Assembly: GCA_001447805.1 (NCBI GenBank)
Contig: CP013099.1
Location: forward strand, 1,612,001 to 1,676,000
Source of the DNA: Candidatus Tenderia electrophaga
GTDB taxonomy: Bacteria > Pseudomonadota > Gammaproteobacteria > Tenderiales > Tenderiaceae
Direction: 5' to 3'
DNA length: 64,000 nt
Under the pieces are notes generated by a model, which was not told the DNA's origin, did not search any database, and was given only the letters and a program-made list of their open reading frames with translations. Both the position numbers and the translations under genes were made by a program. Of this stretch, positions 18,231-26,944 are shown in pieces. How positions within the stretch are numbered: position 1 is the first letter of the stretch; each line of letters starts with the position of its first letter.

Positions 18231-19184
18231 TTAGAAGGAGTAGGGTAACTCCTTGAGCTGGAGGGCAGATGCGTCGCTCTGCGAAAGATAGAGCGGGCCG
18301 TTTTCCGCCGCCTCGATTTCGGCCACCATGAGCAAATCCGAGCCGCCGCCGGGATGGGGTTGGGCGATGAGCACGTTGCCGGCCTTGCGGGCCTCGCCGT
18401 CATGACGGTAGACCACATCACCGGGAGCGGGTGCTTCGCTGTCGCTGTGGGCCAGATACATGCGCCGTTTGAGCTTGCCCAAGTACTCCATGCGCGCGAC
18501 GATCTCCTGGCCGGGAAAACAGCCCTTTTTGAAGCTCAGGCCGCCGACGGTCTTGAGATTGGTCATTTGCGGTACAAAGGCCTCGACATTGGCCTGGCGC
18601 AGGACGGGGATCCCGGCCTGGATATCGAGCATTTCCCAGGCCCGGGGCGAGACCTCGGCCATGAAGGTGGAGAGGCGGTTATAGGCCTGTTTCATGTCCT
18701 CCGGCGGTCCGAACAACTGATAACGGGGAAAGGGGCCGGGGATGCGGATAATGGTGATGTTGCCGTGGCTGGACACGCCGTTGATCTGTTCCGGCAACTC
18801 GCCGACGACCGCCATCAGTTTTTGGTCGATATTCGGGCCGGAAACGCCTACCTGAGTGATGCTGTCGCTGACGTCCTCCAGTTTTACCTTGGACATGAGC
18901 ACGAACATAGCGAGCCGTTTGTGAGTAGCCTCGATGAGTTCCCTGGGCATGGCTAGGTAGTAGGCGCCATCGGCTTTAAAGACACGGAATAAGGCCAGCA
19001 TGCGTCCCTTGGGATTGCAATAGGCGCTGAGTTGGCTTTGCTCCTCGGTCACGCCCTGCTTCAGGTCATTGGTGAACTGGTTGTGCAGAAACTCGGCGGC
19101 GTCATCGCCTTCGGCCTTAACAAGACCATAGTCCGACAGCTCGGTGACGGCATCGCGATTCAATACGGCTTCGAATTCATTCAT
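18231..19184 (-). CDS. ygfZ: Folate-binding Fe-S cluster assembly/repair protein YgfZ
   Basis: A 317-residue protein of the GcvT-like fold. The family signature K-G-C-[FY]-x-G-Q-E is seen as KGCFPGQE at residues 220-227, with the conserved cysteine C222. YgfZ supports the repair or assembly of certain Fe-S proteins with tetrahydrofolate bound. It is divergent from sdhC, whose SdhB carries three Fe-S clusters; this neighbourhood of ygfZ and the sdhE/ygfX genes is common. Confidence 0.92.
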   Translation of the reverse strand: MNEFEAVLNRDAVTELSDYGLVKAEGDDAAEFLHNQFTNDLKQGVTEEQSQLSAYCNPKGRMLALFRVFKADGAYYLAMPRELIEATHKRLAMFVLMSKVKLEDVSDSITQVGVSGPNIDQKLMAVVGELPEQINGVSSHGNITIIRIPGPFPRYQLFGPPEDMKQAYNRLSTFMAEVSPRAWEMLDIQAGIPVLRQANVEAFVPQMTNLKTVGGLSFKKGCFPGQEIVARMEYLGKLKRRMYLAHSDSEAPAPGDVVYRHDGEARKAGNVLIAQPHPGGGSDLLMVAEIEAAENGPLYLSQSDASALQLKELPYSF

Positions 19185-19244
19185 AGTGGTTTCTTCTTTG
19201 TAAGATTAAGATTGAGTCTAAATGGAGGGGATGATAACGCAGTA

Positions 19245-19273
19245 TTGGCGAAGAAGTAATACTAGACTAATAT
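19245..19273 (+). promoter_or_regulatory. Sigma-70-like promoter before sdhC
   Basis: TTGGCG and TAATAT are separated by 17 bp, with the -10 box ending 27 bp before the sdhC ATG. Found by eye. Confidence 0.5.
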
Positions 19274-19300
19274 CATCACTCCGATACACTAAGGGCTTGT

Positions 19301-19687
19301 ATGAAGAATAATAAACCCGACACCCGACCGGTTTATCTCGATCTGCGGCATATCCGCCAGCCTGTCACGGCGATCGCCTCCATCGGCCACCGTATTTCCG
19401 GTGTGTTGCTGTTTCTGTCCATCCCCTTTTTTATCTGGTTGTTGGAACGCTCTCTGCACAGCCCGCAGGGCTATCAGCAGGTGATGGCGCTCTTCGATAA
19501 CGGCTTGGTCAAACTGTTGACCGTGCTGGTCGCCTGGTCCGCGGCGCATCATTTTTTCGCCGGTGTGCGCTTTCTATTGCTGGACGTGGAAATCGGTGTG
19601 GCGTTGCCGGCGGCGCGGCGTAGCGCCATGACGGTGAATATTTTAGGCGTCGTGGCGGTCGTGATCGCGGTGGTGATGGTGCTATGA
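19301..19687 (+). CDS. sdhC: Succinate dehydrogenase cytochrome b subunit
   Basis: A 128-residue membrane anchor with three helices. The N-terminal RPVYLDLRHIRQPVTAIASI and GHRISGVLLFL carry the quinone-site serine/arginine region, and the haem b histidine is probably in AHHFFAGVRFLLLD. With SdhD it anchors the complex and reduces quinone. The TGA stop overlaps the sdhD ATG by 4 bp. It is the first gene of sdhCDAB-sdhE-ygfX. Confidence 0.95.
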   Translation: MKNNKPDTRPVYLDLRHIRQPVTAIASIGHRISGVLLFLSIPFFIWLLERSLHSPQGYQQVMALFDNGLVKLLTVLVAWSAAHHFFAGVRFLLLDVEIGVALPAARRSAMTVNILGVVAVVIAVVMVL

Positions 19688-20031
19688 GCTGGCAGATGAC
19701 GGGCTTGAAGGCTTGGTTGTTGCAGCGCGTCAGCGCGGTCTATATGGCCGTATTTCTAGCCTATTTTCTCGTGTCACTGGTGGTGGCCCCGCCGCGTGAC
19801 TATGGCGAGTGGCAGGCCTGGATGCATGCGGGCCCCATGGCGCTGGCCAGCGCCGTGTTTTTTATTGCATTGCTGGCCCATGCCTGGGTCGGTATCCGTG
19901 ATGTCATGCTGGATTACATTAAGCCTTTCGCCCTGCGCGTGACGCTGCTGATCGTGTTGGCGCTCGGCCTGCTGGTTATGGCATTGTGGGCCATCAGGAT
20001 TTTACTAACCGCAGGAGGCGCAGCCGCGTGA
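19684..20031 (+). CDS. sdhD: Succinate dehydrogenase membrane anchor subunit
   Basis: A 115-residue protein with three membrane helices. It opens with [17 protein letters not shown], typical of SdhD, and the helix-2 motif [15 protein letters not shown] supplies the second haem ligand. It overlaps sdhC at its start and sdhA at its stop (GTGA), so all three are translationally coupled. Confidence 0.94.
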   Translation: MSWQMTGLKAWLLQRVSAVYMAVFLAYFLVSLVVAPPRDYGEWQAWMHAGPMALASAVFFIALLAHAWVGIRDVMLDYIKPFALRVTLLIVLALGLLVMALWAIRILLTAGGAAA

Positions 20032-21797
20032 GCAGTTCCATACCCGTCCGCAGATTCGATACGCTTGTGATCGGCGCCGGCGGCGGCGGCCTGAGGGCGG
20101 CGCTGCAATTGGCCCAGGCCGAGGCCCATGTGGCGGTGGTCTCCAAGGTCTTTCCCACCCGTTCCCATACCGTGGCCGCGCAGGGCGGCATGAACGCCGC
20201 TCTGGCCAATGTCTTGCCGGACAACTGGCATTGGCACATGTTCGATACCATCAAGGGCAGTGATTACTTGGCCGACCAAGACGCGGTGGAATACATGTGC
20301 CGCGCGGCGCCGCGCCTGGTAGTGGAGTTGGAGCACGCCGGGGTGCCGTTCTCGCGCCTGGATGACGGCAAGATCTATCAGCGACCCTTCGGTGGGCAGA
20401 GCCAGAACTTCGGCGGCGAGCAGGCCGCCCGCACCTGCGCCGCGGCCGACCGCACCGGCCACGCCATTCTTCACTCTTTATATCAACAGAATATTCGCGC
20501 CAAGACCCATTTCTTCGATGAATACCTGGCCCTGGATTTGGTCCGCGACGATGACGGCTATATCCTCGGTGCGGTGGTGATGGAGATCGAGACCGGCGAA
20601 CCCATGATCATCGAGGCCAAGGCCACCCTGCTGGCCACCGGCGGCGCGGGGCAGATCTTCCGCACCAACACCAACGCCCACATCAATACCGGCGACGGCA
20701 TGGGCATGGCCTTGCGCGCCGGCATCCCGCTGCAGGACATGGAGTTCTTCCAGTTTCACCCCACCGGCGTGGCCGGCAAGGGCATGCTGATCACCGAGGG
20801 CGCGCGCGGCGAGGGGGGGTATCTCTTGAACAAGGACGGCGAACGCTTTATGGAGCGCTATGCCCCTAACGCCAAAGACCTGGCCAGTCGCGACGTGGTC
20901 AGTCGCGCCATCTACACCGAGGTCAAGGAGGGGCGCGGCTGCGGCCCGAAGGGCGATCACGTCATGCTCAAGCTCGATCATTTGGGTGTGGACGTGGTGC
21001 AAAAGCGCCTGCCCGGTATCCGCGCCACGGTGCAGACCTTTCTCCACCTCGATCCGGCTCACGAGCCCATCCCGGTCTATCCGACCGCGCACTACACCAT
21101 GGGCGGCATCCCCACCAATCGTCATGGCCAGGTGGTGGCGCCACTGGGCAATACGGCGGAGGAAACGGTCCCCGGCCTGTATGCCGCCGGTGAATGTGCC
21201 TGCGTTTCGGTGCACGGCGCCAACCGTCTGGGCGGCAACTCCCTGTTGGACATCGTGGTCTTCGGCCGCGCCGCCGGCAATCATATCATCGACCACCTAC
21301 AGGAAAACCGTTATCACCGCCCGCTGAGCGGCGACAGCGTTGATCAGGCCATGGCGCGGCTGGCGCGCTGGGATCAAACCGGCGAAGGCGAGTCGGTGAA
21401 GCAACTCAAGGACGAGCTGAAGAAGACCATGGAAGAGTATTGCGGCGTGTTCCGCAGCGACGAGATCCTGAACCAGGGCGTGGACAAGGTGGTCCAATTG
21501 GAGGCGCGTCTCAAGGATGCGCGCCTGCAGGACCATAGCAAGGTCTTCAACACCGCCCGTGTCGAGGCCTTGGAGCTGGAGAACCTCATGGACATCGCCT
21601 TGGCGACCGTGGTGTCGGCCTGCGCGCGCAAGGAGAGTCGCGGCGCCCATTCGCGCATCGACTATCCCGAGCGCGACGACGAGCATTGGCTCAAGCATTC
21701 CTTGTTTTTTAAGGAGGGTCGCAAAATCGATTACAAACCGGTGCGCATGAAACCCTTGTCGGTGGATTCTTTTCCGCCCAAAGCGCGTGTCTATTAG
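20028..21797 (+). CDS. sdhA: Succinate dehydrogenase flavoprotein subunit
   Basis: A 589-residue flavoprotein that oxidises succinate to fumarate in the TCA cycle. The N-terminal dinucleotide site [13 protein letters not shown] is followed by the FAD-attachment histidine (H47) in [13 protein letters not shown]. Further landmarks are the catalytic-region motif [22 protein letters not shown] (start about residue 242), [10 protein letters not shown] and [14 protein letters not shown] chose GTG at 20028, which overlaps the sdhD stop and has GGAGG 10 nt upstream. FAD attachment requires the SdhE encoded downstream. Confidence 0.97.
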   Translation: MSSSIPVRRFDTLVIGAGGGGLRAALQLAQAEAHVAVVSKVFPTRSHTVAAQGGMNAALANVLPDNWHWHMFDTIKGSDYLADQDAVEYMCRAAPRLVVELEHAGVPFSRLDDGKIYQRPFGGQSQNFGGEQAARTCAAADRTGHAILHSLYQQNIRAKTHFFDEYLALDLVRDDDGYILGAVVMEIETGEPMIIEAKATLLATGGAGQIFRTNTNAHINTGDGMGMALRAGIPLQDMEFFQFHPTGVAGKGMLITEGARGEGGYLLNKDGERFMERYAPNAKDLASRDVVSRAIYTEVKEGRGCGPKGDHVMLKLDHLGVDVVQKRLPGIRATVQTFLHLDPAHEPIPVYPTAHYTMGGIPTNRHGQVVAPLGNTAEETVPGLYAAGECACVSVHGANRLGGNSLLDIVVFGRAAGNHIIDHLQENRYHRPLSGDSVDQAMARLARWDQTGEGESVKQLKDELKKTMEEYCGVFRSDEILNQGVDKVVQLEARLKDARLQDHSKVFNTARVEALELENLMDIALATVVSACARKESRGAHSRIDYPERDDEHWLKHSLFFKEGRKIDYKPVRMKPLSVDSFPPKARVY

Positions 21798-21807
21798 AGG
21801 TGCCGTG

Positions 21808-22500
21808 ATGCGTTTTTCCATCTATCGCTACAACCCCGAGACCGACGACAAACCTTACATGCAGGTCTTCGAAGTGGAAACCCACCCCGGTATGATGCTG
21901 CGCGACGCCCTGATCGAGATCAAGGCGCAGGACGAAAGCTTTACCTTTCGTCATTCCTGCGGCGAGGGGGTGTGCGGTTCCGACGGGCTCAACATCAACG
22001 GCAGCAACGGTCTAGCCTGTATCACGCCGCTGGCCCAGTTGAAGGAGCCGGTGGCGGTGCGCCCGCTCCCCGGGCTTCCGGTGATCCGTGATCTGGTGGT
22101 GGATATGAGCCAGTTCTATCATCAGTACCGCTCGGTCAAACCCTATCTCACCGTGCATGATCCCGAACCGGAAGTCGAATACCGCCAGTCGCCCGAGGAA
22201 CGGGAGAAGCTGGACGGCCTGTACGAATGTATTTTGTGCGCCTGCTGCTCCACCGCCTGTCCCTCGTTCTGGTGGAATCCGGACAAATTCCGCGGACCGG
22301 CCGCCTTGTTGCAGGCCTATCGCTTCATCGCCGACAGCCGCGACCAGGCCACCGCCCAACGGCTGGAGGAACTGGAAGGCCCGTATCGTCTGTTCCGCTG
22401 CCACAGCATTATGAACTGCACCAACGTCTGCCCCAAGGGACTCAACCCCACCCAGGCCATCGGCGAGATCAAAAACATCATGCTCAAAAACAACAGCTGA
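21808..22500 (+). CDS. sdhB: Succinate dehydrogenase iron-sulfur subunit
   Basis: A 230-residue electron-transfer subunit. Cysteines for the [2Fe-2S] centre lie in SCGEGVCGSDG and GLAC, for [4Fe-4S] in CILCACCSTACP, and for [3Fe-4S] in CHSIMNCTNVCPKGLNP. The ATG at 21808 follows a GAGGTG; an upstream in-frame start at 21787 would overlap sdhA by 11 bp and is less likely. The stop TGA overlaps the sdhE ATG. Confidence 0.97.
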   Translation: MRFSIYRYNPETDDKPYMQVFEVETHPGMMLRDALIEIKAQDESFTFRHSCGEGVCGSDGLNINGSNGLACITPLAQLKEPVAVRPLPGLPVIRDLVVDMSQFYHQYRSVKPYLTVHDPEPEVEYRQSPEEREKLDGLYECILCACCSTACPSFWWNPDKFRGPAALLQAYRFIADSRDQATAQRLEELEGPYRLFRCHSIMNCTNVCPKGLNPTQAIGEIKNIMLKNNS

Positions 22501-22760
22501 TGAGCGCCGAACCCGATTTAAACCAGGCAACCAAGTCCCGACTGCAATGGCGTTGCCGCCGCGGCATGTTGGAGCTTGATCTGCTGTTGCAGCCTTTCGT
22601 GGAAAGGCGCTACGACCATCTCAGCGCAGAAGAAAAACAACAGTTTCACGCGCTGCTCGACTTCCAGGACCAGGAATTGCTGGAATGTCTCATGCTACAA
22701 AAACCCCCGGAGGACGAGACACTCAATGACATCATCAGAAAAGTTCGCAATACCGTTTAG
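22500..22760 (+). CDS. sdhE: SdhA flavinylation factor SdhE (CptB)
   Basis: An 86-residue helical protein containing the signature R-G-x-x-E as RRGMLELD (residues about 19-26). It also has ERRYDHLSAEEKQQFHALLD and a C-terminal ILRKV-type helix. SdhE binds SdhA and promotes covalent FAD attachment. The frame is open far upstream through sdhB, but the ATG at 22500 overlapping the sdhB stop gives the family's normal length. Confidence 0.94.
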   Translation: MSAEPDLNQATKSRLQWRCRRGMLELDLLLQPFVERRYDHLSAEEKQQFHALLDFQDQELLECLMLQKPPEDETLNDIIRKVRNTV

Positions 22761-23193
22761 AATCAATCTTAAGACTTCGTTTATCCTCAATGGCGCGCTG
22801 TTGCTGATGTATCTCGGCGCGTTTTATTGGCTTTGGGCCTTTGACCTGAACCTGCTTGTTAAACTGGTCCTGTTGGCCGCCCTCATGGTCGGATTTATCA
22901 ACCATACCCGCCACTATTTGCTCAAAAAAGGCAGGCGCGCTGTTGCCAATCTGGTATGGCAGGATCAGGAGCGTTGGCAACTGGAAACCGTGCGCGGTGA
23001 AACCCTGGATGTGAAACTGTTGGGTAGCAGCTTCGTCAATCCCTGGTTGATCGTGCTCAACTTCAAGCCCGAGACGGGCGGACGCCTGTGGCCCGTGGTG
23101 ATCATGCCGGACAGCGTTGACAGCACCACCTTCAGGCGCTTAAGTGTAAAACTGCGTTTGTACGGCGGCGAAGCGGCGGGCCAGACCGTTTAG
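22726..23193 (+). CDS. ygfX: YgfX/CptA-like inner-membrane protein
   Basis: A 155-residue protein with two N-terminal membrane helices (about 18-38 and 40-58) and a soluble C-terminal domain including WQLETVRGETLDVKLLGSSFV and LWPVVIMPDSVD, as in the YgfX family encoded next to sdhE. E. coli YgfX was described as the toxin partner of YgfY/SdhE affecting cytoskeletal proteins; that toxin role is debated. The ATG overlaps sdhE by 35 bp, with CCGGAGGA 11 nt upstream, so the two are coupled. Confidence 0.82.
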   Translation: MTSSEKFAIPFRINLKTSFILNGALLLMYLGAFYWLWAFDLNLLVKLVLLAALMVGFINHTRHYLLKKGRRAVANLVWQDQERWQLETVRGETLDVKLLGSSFVNPWLIVLNFKPETGGRLWPVVIMPDSVDSTTFRRLSVKLRLYGGEAAGQTV

Positions 23194-23260
23194 GTCTGGC
23201 GCAATTCCGGTATCCCGCTATATCTTTAGGAGTGATGAATCAAGCTGAAGGGAGGACATC

Positions 23261-23599
23261 ATGACTGAACTCAGTACACAACACTGCCAAGCCTGCCGCG
23301 CCGGGGCGCCGCACGCCACGGCACAGCAGCGCGAGGAATTCATGGCCCAGCTGCCAGACTGGGAGATCGTCAGCGTCGCGGGCGTTGATCGCCTGCGCCG
23401 GGAATTCGGCTTCGAGAACTTCGTCCAGGCCTTGGCCTTTACCAACAAGGTGGGCGAGATCGCGGAACAGGAGGGCCATCACCCCGCGCTTTTGACGCAG
23501 TGGGGCACGGTCACGGTGGAATGGTGGAGCCACAAAATCAAGGGCTTGCACGTCAATGACTTCGTCATGGCGGCCAAGACCGATGACCTGTACAGATGA
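23261..23599 (+). CDS. phhB: Pterin-4a-carbinolamine dehydratase
   Basis: A 112-residue enzyme that dehydrates 4a-hydroxytetrahydropterin, recycling the cofactor of aromatic hydroxylases. The active-site motif is EQEGHHPALLTQWGTVTVEW, with the family [E/x]-x-H-H-P core. The N-terminus carries CQACRAGAPHAT, as in the PhhB form of Proteobacteria. GGGAGG lies 7 nt before the ATG. No phenylalanine hydroxylase gene is seen in this window. Confidence 0.93.
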   Translation: MTELSTQHCQACRAGAPHATAQQREEFMAQLPDWEIVSVAGVDRLRREFGFENFVQALAFTNKVGEIAEQEGHHPALLTQWGTVTVEWWSHKIKGLHVNDFVMAAKTDDLYR

Positions 23600-23740
23600 C
23601 GGGGTTATATATCGATATAAACGATCGCCCAGACTATATTAATCAATTTCACAAATATACTACCCCCGCCTAAGCTGATCTCCAGACGATTGATTAATCG
23701 CCTTTAGATATCCCCATAACACTACGGATAGGAGTTCAGC

Positions 23741-25204
23741 ATGAGCAAGACCCGTTTGACCACCTCCAGCGGCGCCCCCGTGGCCGAGGACAACAACAGC
23801 ATCAGCGTCGGCGAGCGAGGCCCGCTGACCTTCGACAATCATTACCTGTTCGAAAAGCTGGCCCACTTCAACCGCGAGCGTATCCCGGAGCGCGTGGTGC
23901 ATGCCCGCGGGACCGGCGCGTACGGCAGCTTCACCCTCAGCAAGCGTCTTAGCGAACACACCATCGCCAGCTTCCTGCAGCAGGAAGGTCAGCAGACCGA
24001 AGTCTTTGTGCGCTTCTCCACAGTCGGCGGCGGTCAGGACTCCAGCGATTACGCCCGCGACCCGCGTGGTTTCGCCATCAAGTTCTATACGGAGCAGGGC
24101 AACTTCGATCTGGTGGGCAACAATACGCCGGTGTTCTTTTTAAACGATCCGATCAAGTTTCCCGATTTCATTCATTCGCAGAAGAAGGATCCGCGCACCA
24201 ACCTGCCCAACCCGGCCAACATGTTCGAGTTCTGGGCCAACCATCCGCAGTCCCTGCACCAGATGACGATTTTAATGTCGGACCGGGGCATTCCCTGTTC
24301 CTATCGTCATATGCATGGCTTCAGTTCCCATACCCTGAGCTTTTGGAACGATAAGGGCAAGCGTGTCTGGGTCAAGTGGCACATCAAAAGCAACCAGGGC
24401 ATCAAAACCGTCAGCAACGAAGAGGCCGCCACGATGCCCGCGTTCGGCGCGCAGCAGGATTTGGTCGAGGCCATTGACCGCGGCGAGTTCCCCAGCTGGA
24501 CGGTGAAGCTGCAGATTATGAGCGAAGAAGAGGCCAGGCACTATCACATCAACCCCTTCGATCTGACCAAGATCTGGCCGCACAGTGATTTCCCGCTGAT
24601 AGAGGTTGGCCAGCTGGAGCTGAACCGCAACGTCGGCAACTACTTCGCCGAGACCGAGCAGGCCGCCTTCGCCCCCAGCCATCTGGTGCCCGGCATCGGC
24701 GCATCACCCGACCGTATGTTGCAGGCGCGGCTGATGGCCTATCAGGACGCCCATCGTTATCGCGTCGGTGCCAACGCCAACCAGATTCCGGTGAACGCGG
24801 CCCGGTGCCCGGTGCACCATTACCAGCGTGACGGCGCCATGGCGGGCATGTGCCCGGCGCACGGCGGTGGTGATAATCAAGGTGGCGGGGTGAATTTTTA
24901 TCCCAATGACCGTGGCGATCAAGGCGCTCCGATGCCGGATTCTCAGCTGACCGCACCGCCCATGCCGGTGGAGGGCGATGCCTGGATCAAAAGCTACGAT
25001 ACCGCAGAAGACGACTACTATACCCAGCCCGGCAATCTGTTTCGCCTCATGCATGATGATCAGAAACAGCAGCTCACCAGCAACATTGCCGATGGATTGG
25101 TGCATGCCACGACGGCGGTACAGGAACGTATGTTGGCCCAATTCGCCAAGGCAGATCCCGACTACGCCGCGCGCGTGAAACAGGCCATGACTCGGATCGC
25201 TTGA
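23741..25204 (+). CDS. Haem catalase (monofunctional, small subunit)
   Basis: A 487-residue catalase that dismutates hydrogen peroxide. The distal histidine is H54 in RVVHARGTGAYG, the catalytic asparagine N128 in LVGNNTPVFF, and the proximal haem tyrosine Y334 in RLMAYQDAHRYR. The length and lack of a C-terminal flavodoxin-like domain put it with small-subunit (clade 1 or 3) catalases, katA-like. GATAGGAG precedes the ATG. The upstream AT-rich 140 bp contains short palindromes (TATATCGATATA at 23608-23619, CGATTGATTAATCG at 23688-23701), but I could not match an OxyR site. It stands alone and ends in a terminator at 25225. Confidence 0.95.
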   Translation: MSKTRLTTSSGAPVAEDNNSISVGERGPLTFDNHYLFEKLAHFNRERIPERVVHARGTGAYGSFTLSKRLSEHTIASFLQQEGQQTEVFVRFSTVGGGQDSSDYARDPRGFAIKFYTEQGNFDLVGNNTPVFFLNDPIKFPDFIHSQKKDPRTNLPNPANMFEFWANHPQSLHQMTILMSDRGIPCSYRHMHGFSSHTLSFWNDKGKRVWVKWHIKSNQGIKTVSNEEAATMPAFGAQQDLVEAIDRGEFPSWTVKLQIMSEEEARHYHINPFDLTKIWPHSDFPLIEVGQLELNRNVGNYFAETEQAAFAPSHLVPGIGASPDRMLQARLMAYQDAHRYRVGANANQIPVNAARCPVHHYQRDGAMAGMCPAHGGGDNQGGGVNFYPNDRGDQGAPMPDSQLTAPPMPVEGDAWIKSYDTAEDDYYTQPGNLFRLMHDDQKQQLTSNIADGLVHATTAVQERMLAQFAKADPDYAARVKQAMTRIA

Positions 25205-25224
25205 TTTATCTGGCCGTGTAAAAA

Positions 25225-25257
25225 GGCCGGGCCCGTGCGCAAGGGTCCGGCTCTTTT
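25225..25257 (+). terminator. Intrinsic terminator of the catalase gene
   Basis: GCCGGGCCC (25226-25234) pairs with GGGTCCGGC (25243-25251), with one G-T pair, and is followed by TCTTTT. It lies 21 bp past the catalase stop. Confidence 0.8.
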
Positions 25258-25290
25258 AATGTTTTGCCGCAAGCGGGCGATTACTTATTG

Positions 25291-25411
25291 CCGGGACGGA
25301 AATGACGAATACCCGAGTTGCGAAATACGCCGTGCGCTGTGAATACATTTCTGTACGCTCGATGGCCGCTTTCATGCGTCCAACGGTTCCGCAACATGGG
25401 TGTTCATCATT
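25291..25411 (-). repeat. Dispersed repeat element, copy A (about 120 bp)
   Basis: Read on the minus strand, this copy matches the element at 58222-58335. The shared order is AATGATGAAyrCCCATGT, then TTGGmCGCATG, CATCGA, TACAG, ATGTATkCACAGCG, then yGGGTATTCGTCATT or its variant. The two ends are near-complementary (ATGATGAACACCCATG against CGGGTATTCGTCATT), so a single strand could fold into one long hairpin. It sits between the catalase terminator and the infA promoter. Confidence 0.8.
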
Positions 25412-25451
25412 AGAAACTTGTCAGTATGTTGCGGTTGCATAAGACCCGCCC

Positions 25452-25480
25452 GTGACATGGCGGCCTTAAACGTGTACAAT
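25452..25480 (+). promoter_or_regulatory. Sigma-70-like promoter of infA
   Basis: GTGACA and TACAAT are separated by 17 bp. It would give an mRNA leader of about 180 nt before the infA ATG. The leader contains a possible hairpin GCCGG-GCCGGC around 25580-25604. The whole gap 25205-25668 contains no gene; it holds this promoter, the catalase terminator and repeat copy A. Confidence 0.5.
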
Positions 25481-25668
25481 GGCCGGCCTTAGCACTATAT
25501 AAGTTTCACAGACTCTCATCTCATCGTGGTATTGATCGCCACGTCTTTCTGACTGGACGCGGTTCAGTCACTCTTGCGGCCGGTAAGCAATGGTAGCCGG
25601 CGGTCTGAACAGAAAAATCCAATTTGATGATTGCGCTAATAAATTCTTTTCAACGCACAGGAGTACGT

Positions 25669-25890
25669 ATGGCTAAAGAAGAACTGATCGAATTTGAAGG
25701 CACGGTTGTGGATGTGATGCGCAACCAGAAATACATGGTCGAGCTGGAAAACGGCATGCAGGTTCAGGCCTATACGTCCGGCAAGATGCGCCGTTACCGT
25801 ATCCGCGTCGTCAACGGTGACAAGGTCACACTTGAGCTGTCCCCCTATGATCTGAGCAAGGGCCGGATCAGTTTCCGACACAAGCATTAA
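25669..25890 (+). CDS. infA: Translation initiation factor IF-1
   Basis: A 73-residue single OB-fold (S1-like) protein that binds the ribosomal A site during initiation. Family landmarks are [50 protein letters not shown] and FRHKH. ACAGGAG lies 5 nt before the ATG. It ends in HKH rather than the E. coli end, closer to a betaproteobacterial style. It is a lone gene behind a long leader. Confidence 0.96.
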   Translation: MAKEELIEFEGTVVDVMRNQKYMVELENGMQVQAYTSGKMRRYRIRVVNGDKVTLELSPYDLSKGRISFRHKH

Positions 25891-26647
25891 TCCTGTCCAG
25901 GCGCGGTTTAACGTTCGAGCCGCAGCATCGGATCAGAGGTGGAATGGGCACGCAATGTGTCCACGCACTGCCCCCAACACATTGATCAATAGAACTGCCT
26001 GACATTGCTGTAGAGCGGTTGTTGAGCAACGGGCACAGCGTCCCCACCGCAGCGTTTCTGGAATCCTCATAATCGAACATCATGCGATCGAAGGCGGGGT
26101 TGAGATGATGTCCTGCCGTGTCGGTCCAAGCCATCGCTGAGGGTGAATCCCTGTGTTTGGTCGCTGAAGGTGTGGGTATAGACGCCGGCACAGATTTGGG
26201 CATAGCAGCGATAGCGCAGATCCAAGATCCATCACCGCGATAACCAGGCCGCCAGGCGTGAATACCGACAGCTAGGCTATTTCTATCCGCCCCACGCGCG
26301 TACTGCCGAGGCCGCTTATCGCGCCATCCTGGCCTATCAGCATGGCGTGGATGACAGGAGATGTCGCCCAATGGCGGGCGTTTTATCACCACCTTTGCTG
26401 ATGGGCGGGTGGCCATGTGCGCGGCGGATGCGCGCCACTGAGTGGAATAGGGACGGCTGCGAAGGGCGCTCAGCTAATCCCGTTACCCCGTTCAAGGGTA
26501 TCCACCACCCAGAACGCAACGGTTAAAACCAATAATCAACGCATAGGATAGGCAGCGCGCGCGTTCATTCACCGCGGCGGATAAGGTCGTCGCGTCCTTT
26601 GCGCTAGAACATCCATCCAGCCCTATTCCGGGCGCTCCCTATCGGCT
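25891..26647. other. 757-bp gene-poor region with traces of decayed coding sequence
   Basis: No intact gene. On the minus strand, 26218 down to about 26080 reads DLRYRCYAQICAGVYTHTF and on through FTLSDGLDR, then a change of frame continues as HHLNPAFDRMMFDYEDSRNA; on the plus strand 26232-26345 reads RDNQAARREYRQLGYFYPP and on through TAEAAYRAILAYQ before losing sense. These coherent, protein-like fragments broken by stops and frame changes suggest one or two old genes in decay. I cannot name them. Confidence 0.45.
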
Positions 26648-26833
26648 TCATGTCTCCTTGTCCCCGAAGACCTCGTCACGCCAATTCGGCCCCAGAGAGT
26701 GCTCCAGATAGTCGCGAATGAATTTGCGTACCATCTGGGACGGGGTGACGTCTTCTCGGGCGCAGAGTTGCTCGAAGACCGACTTCTTTTTCGGGTCGAT
26801 TAGCAGGGTGAGGCGCGCGGTTCTGTTCTCCAT
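26648..26833 (-). CDS. Small ribbon-helix-helix (CopG/Arc-type) DNA-binding protein
   Basis: A 61-residue protein. The start of the fold is a beta-strand (ARLTLLIDP), followed by two helices (KKSVFEQLCARED and PSQMVRKFIRDYLEHS), as in ribbon-helix-helix repressors. I prefer the ATG at 26833, preceded by GAAGAGAGA; a TTG at 26854 would add seven residues. It is divergent from the SulP transporter gene and could repress one or both genes through the palindromic site at 26859-26886. There is no neighbouring toxin gene. Confidence 0.75.
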   Translation of the reverse strand: MENRTARLTLLIDPKKKSVFEQLCAREDVTPSQMVRKFIRDYLEHSLGPNWRDEVFGDKET

Positions 26834-26858
26834 GAGTCTCTCTTCGTTCAACAAGCAT

Positions 26859-26886
26859 GTTAATCATATTAACATTGATGATTAAC
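26859..26886. promoter_or_regulatory. Nested inverted repeats, candidate operator between the RHH and SulP genes
   Basis: GTTAATCAT (26859-26867) and ATGATTAAC (26878-26886) form a 9-bp inverted repeat with a 10-bp spacer. Within it GTTAAT-CAT-ATTAAC (26859-26873) is a smaller palindrome. Such paired short palindromes are typical targets of ribbon-helix-helix dimers, so autoregulation of the divergent gene is a reasonable inference. Confidence 0.55.
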
Positions 26887-26944
26887 TGGGCAACCATCTA
26901 ATATATGCCGGTTGTAACAAATATCATCCTGGAGTTCCACCGGC

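Noticed and set aside
22726-23193. sdhE-ygfX as a toxin-antitoxin pair
   Set aside because: The pairing is proposed for E. coli YgfYX, but SdhE's established role is SdhA flavinylation and here it lies in the sdh operon, so I do not call a toxin system.
23600-23740. Possible OxyR site before the catalase gene
   Set aside because: AT-rich palindromes are present, but I could not fit the ATAG-N7-CTAT tandem spacing.
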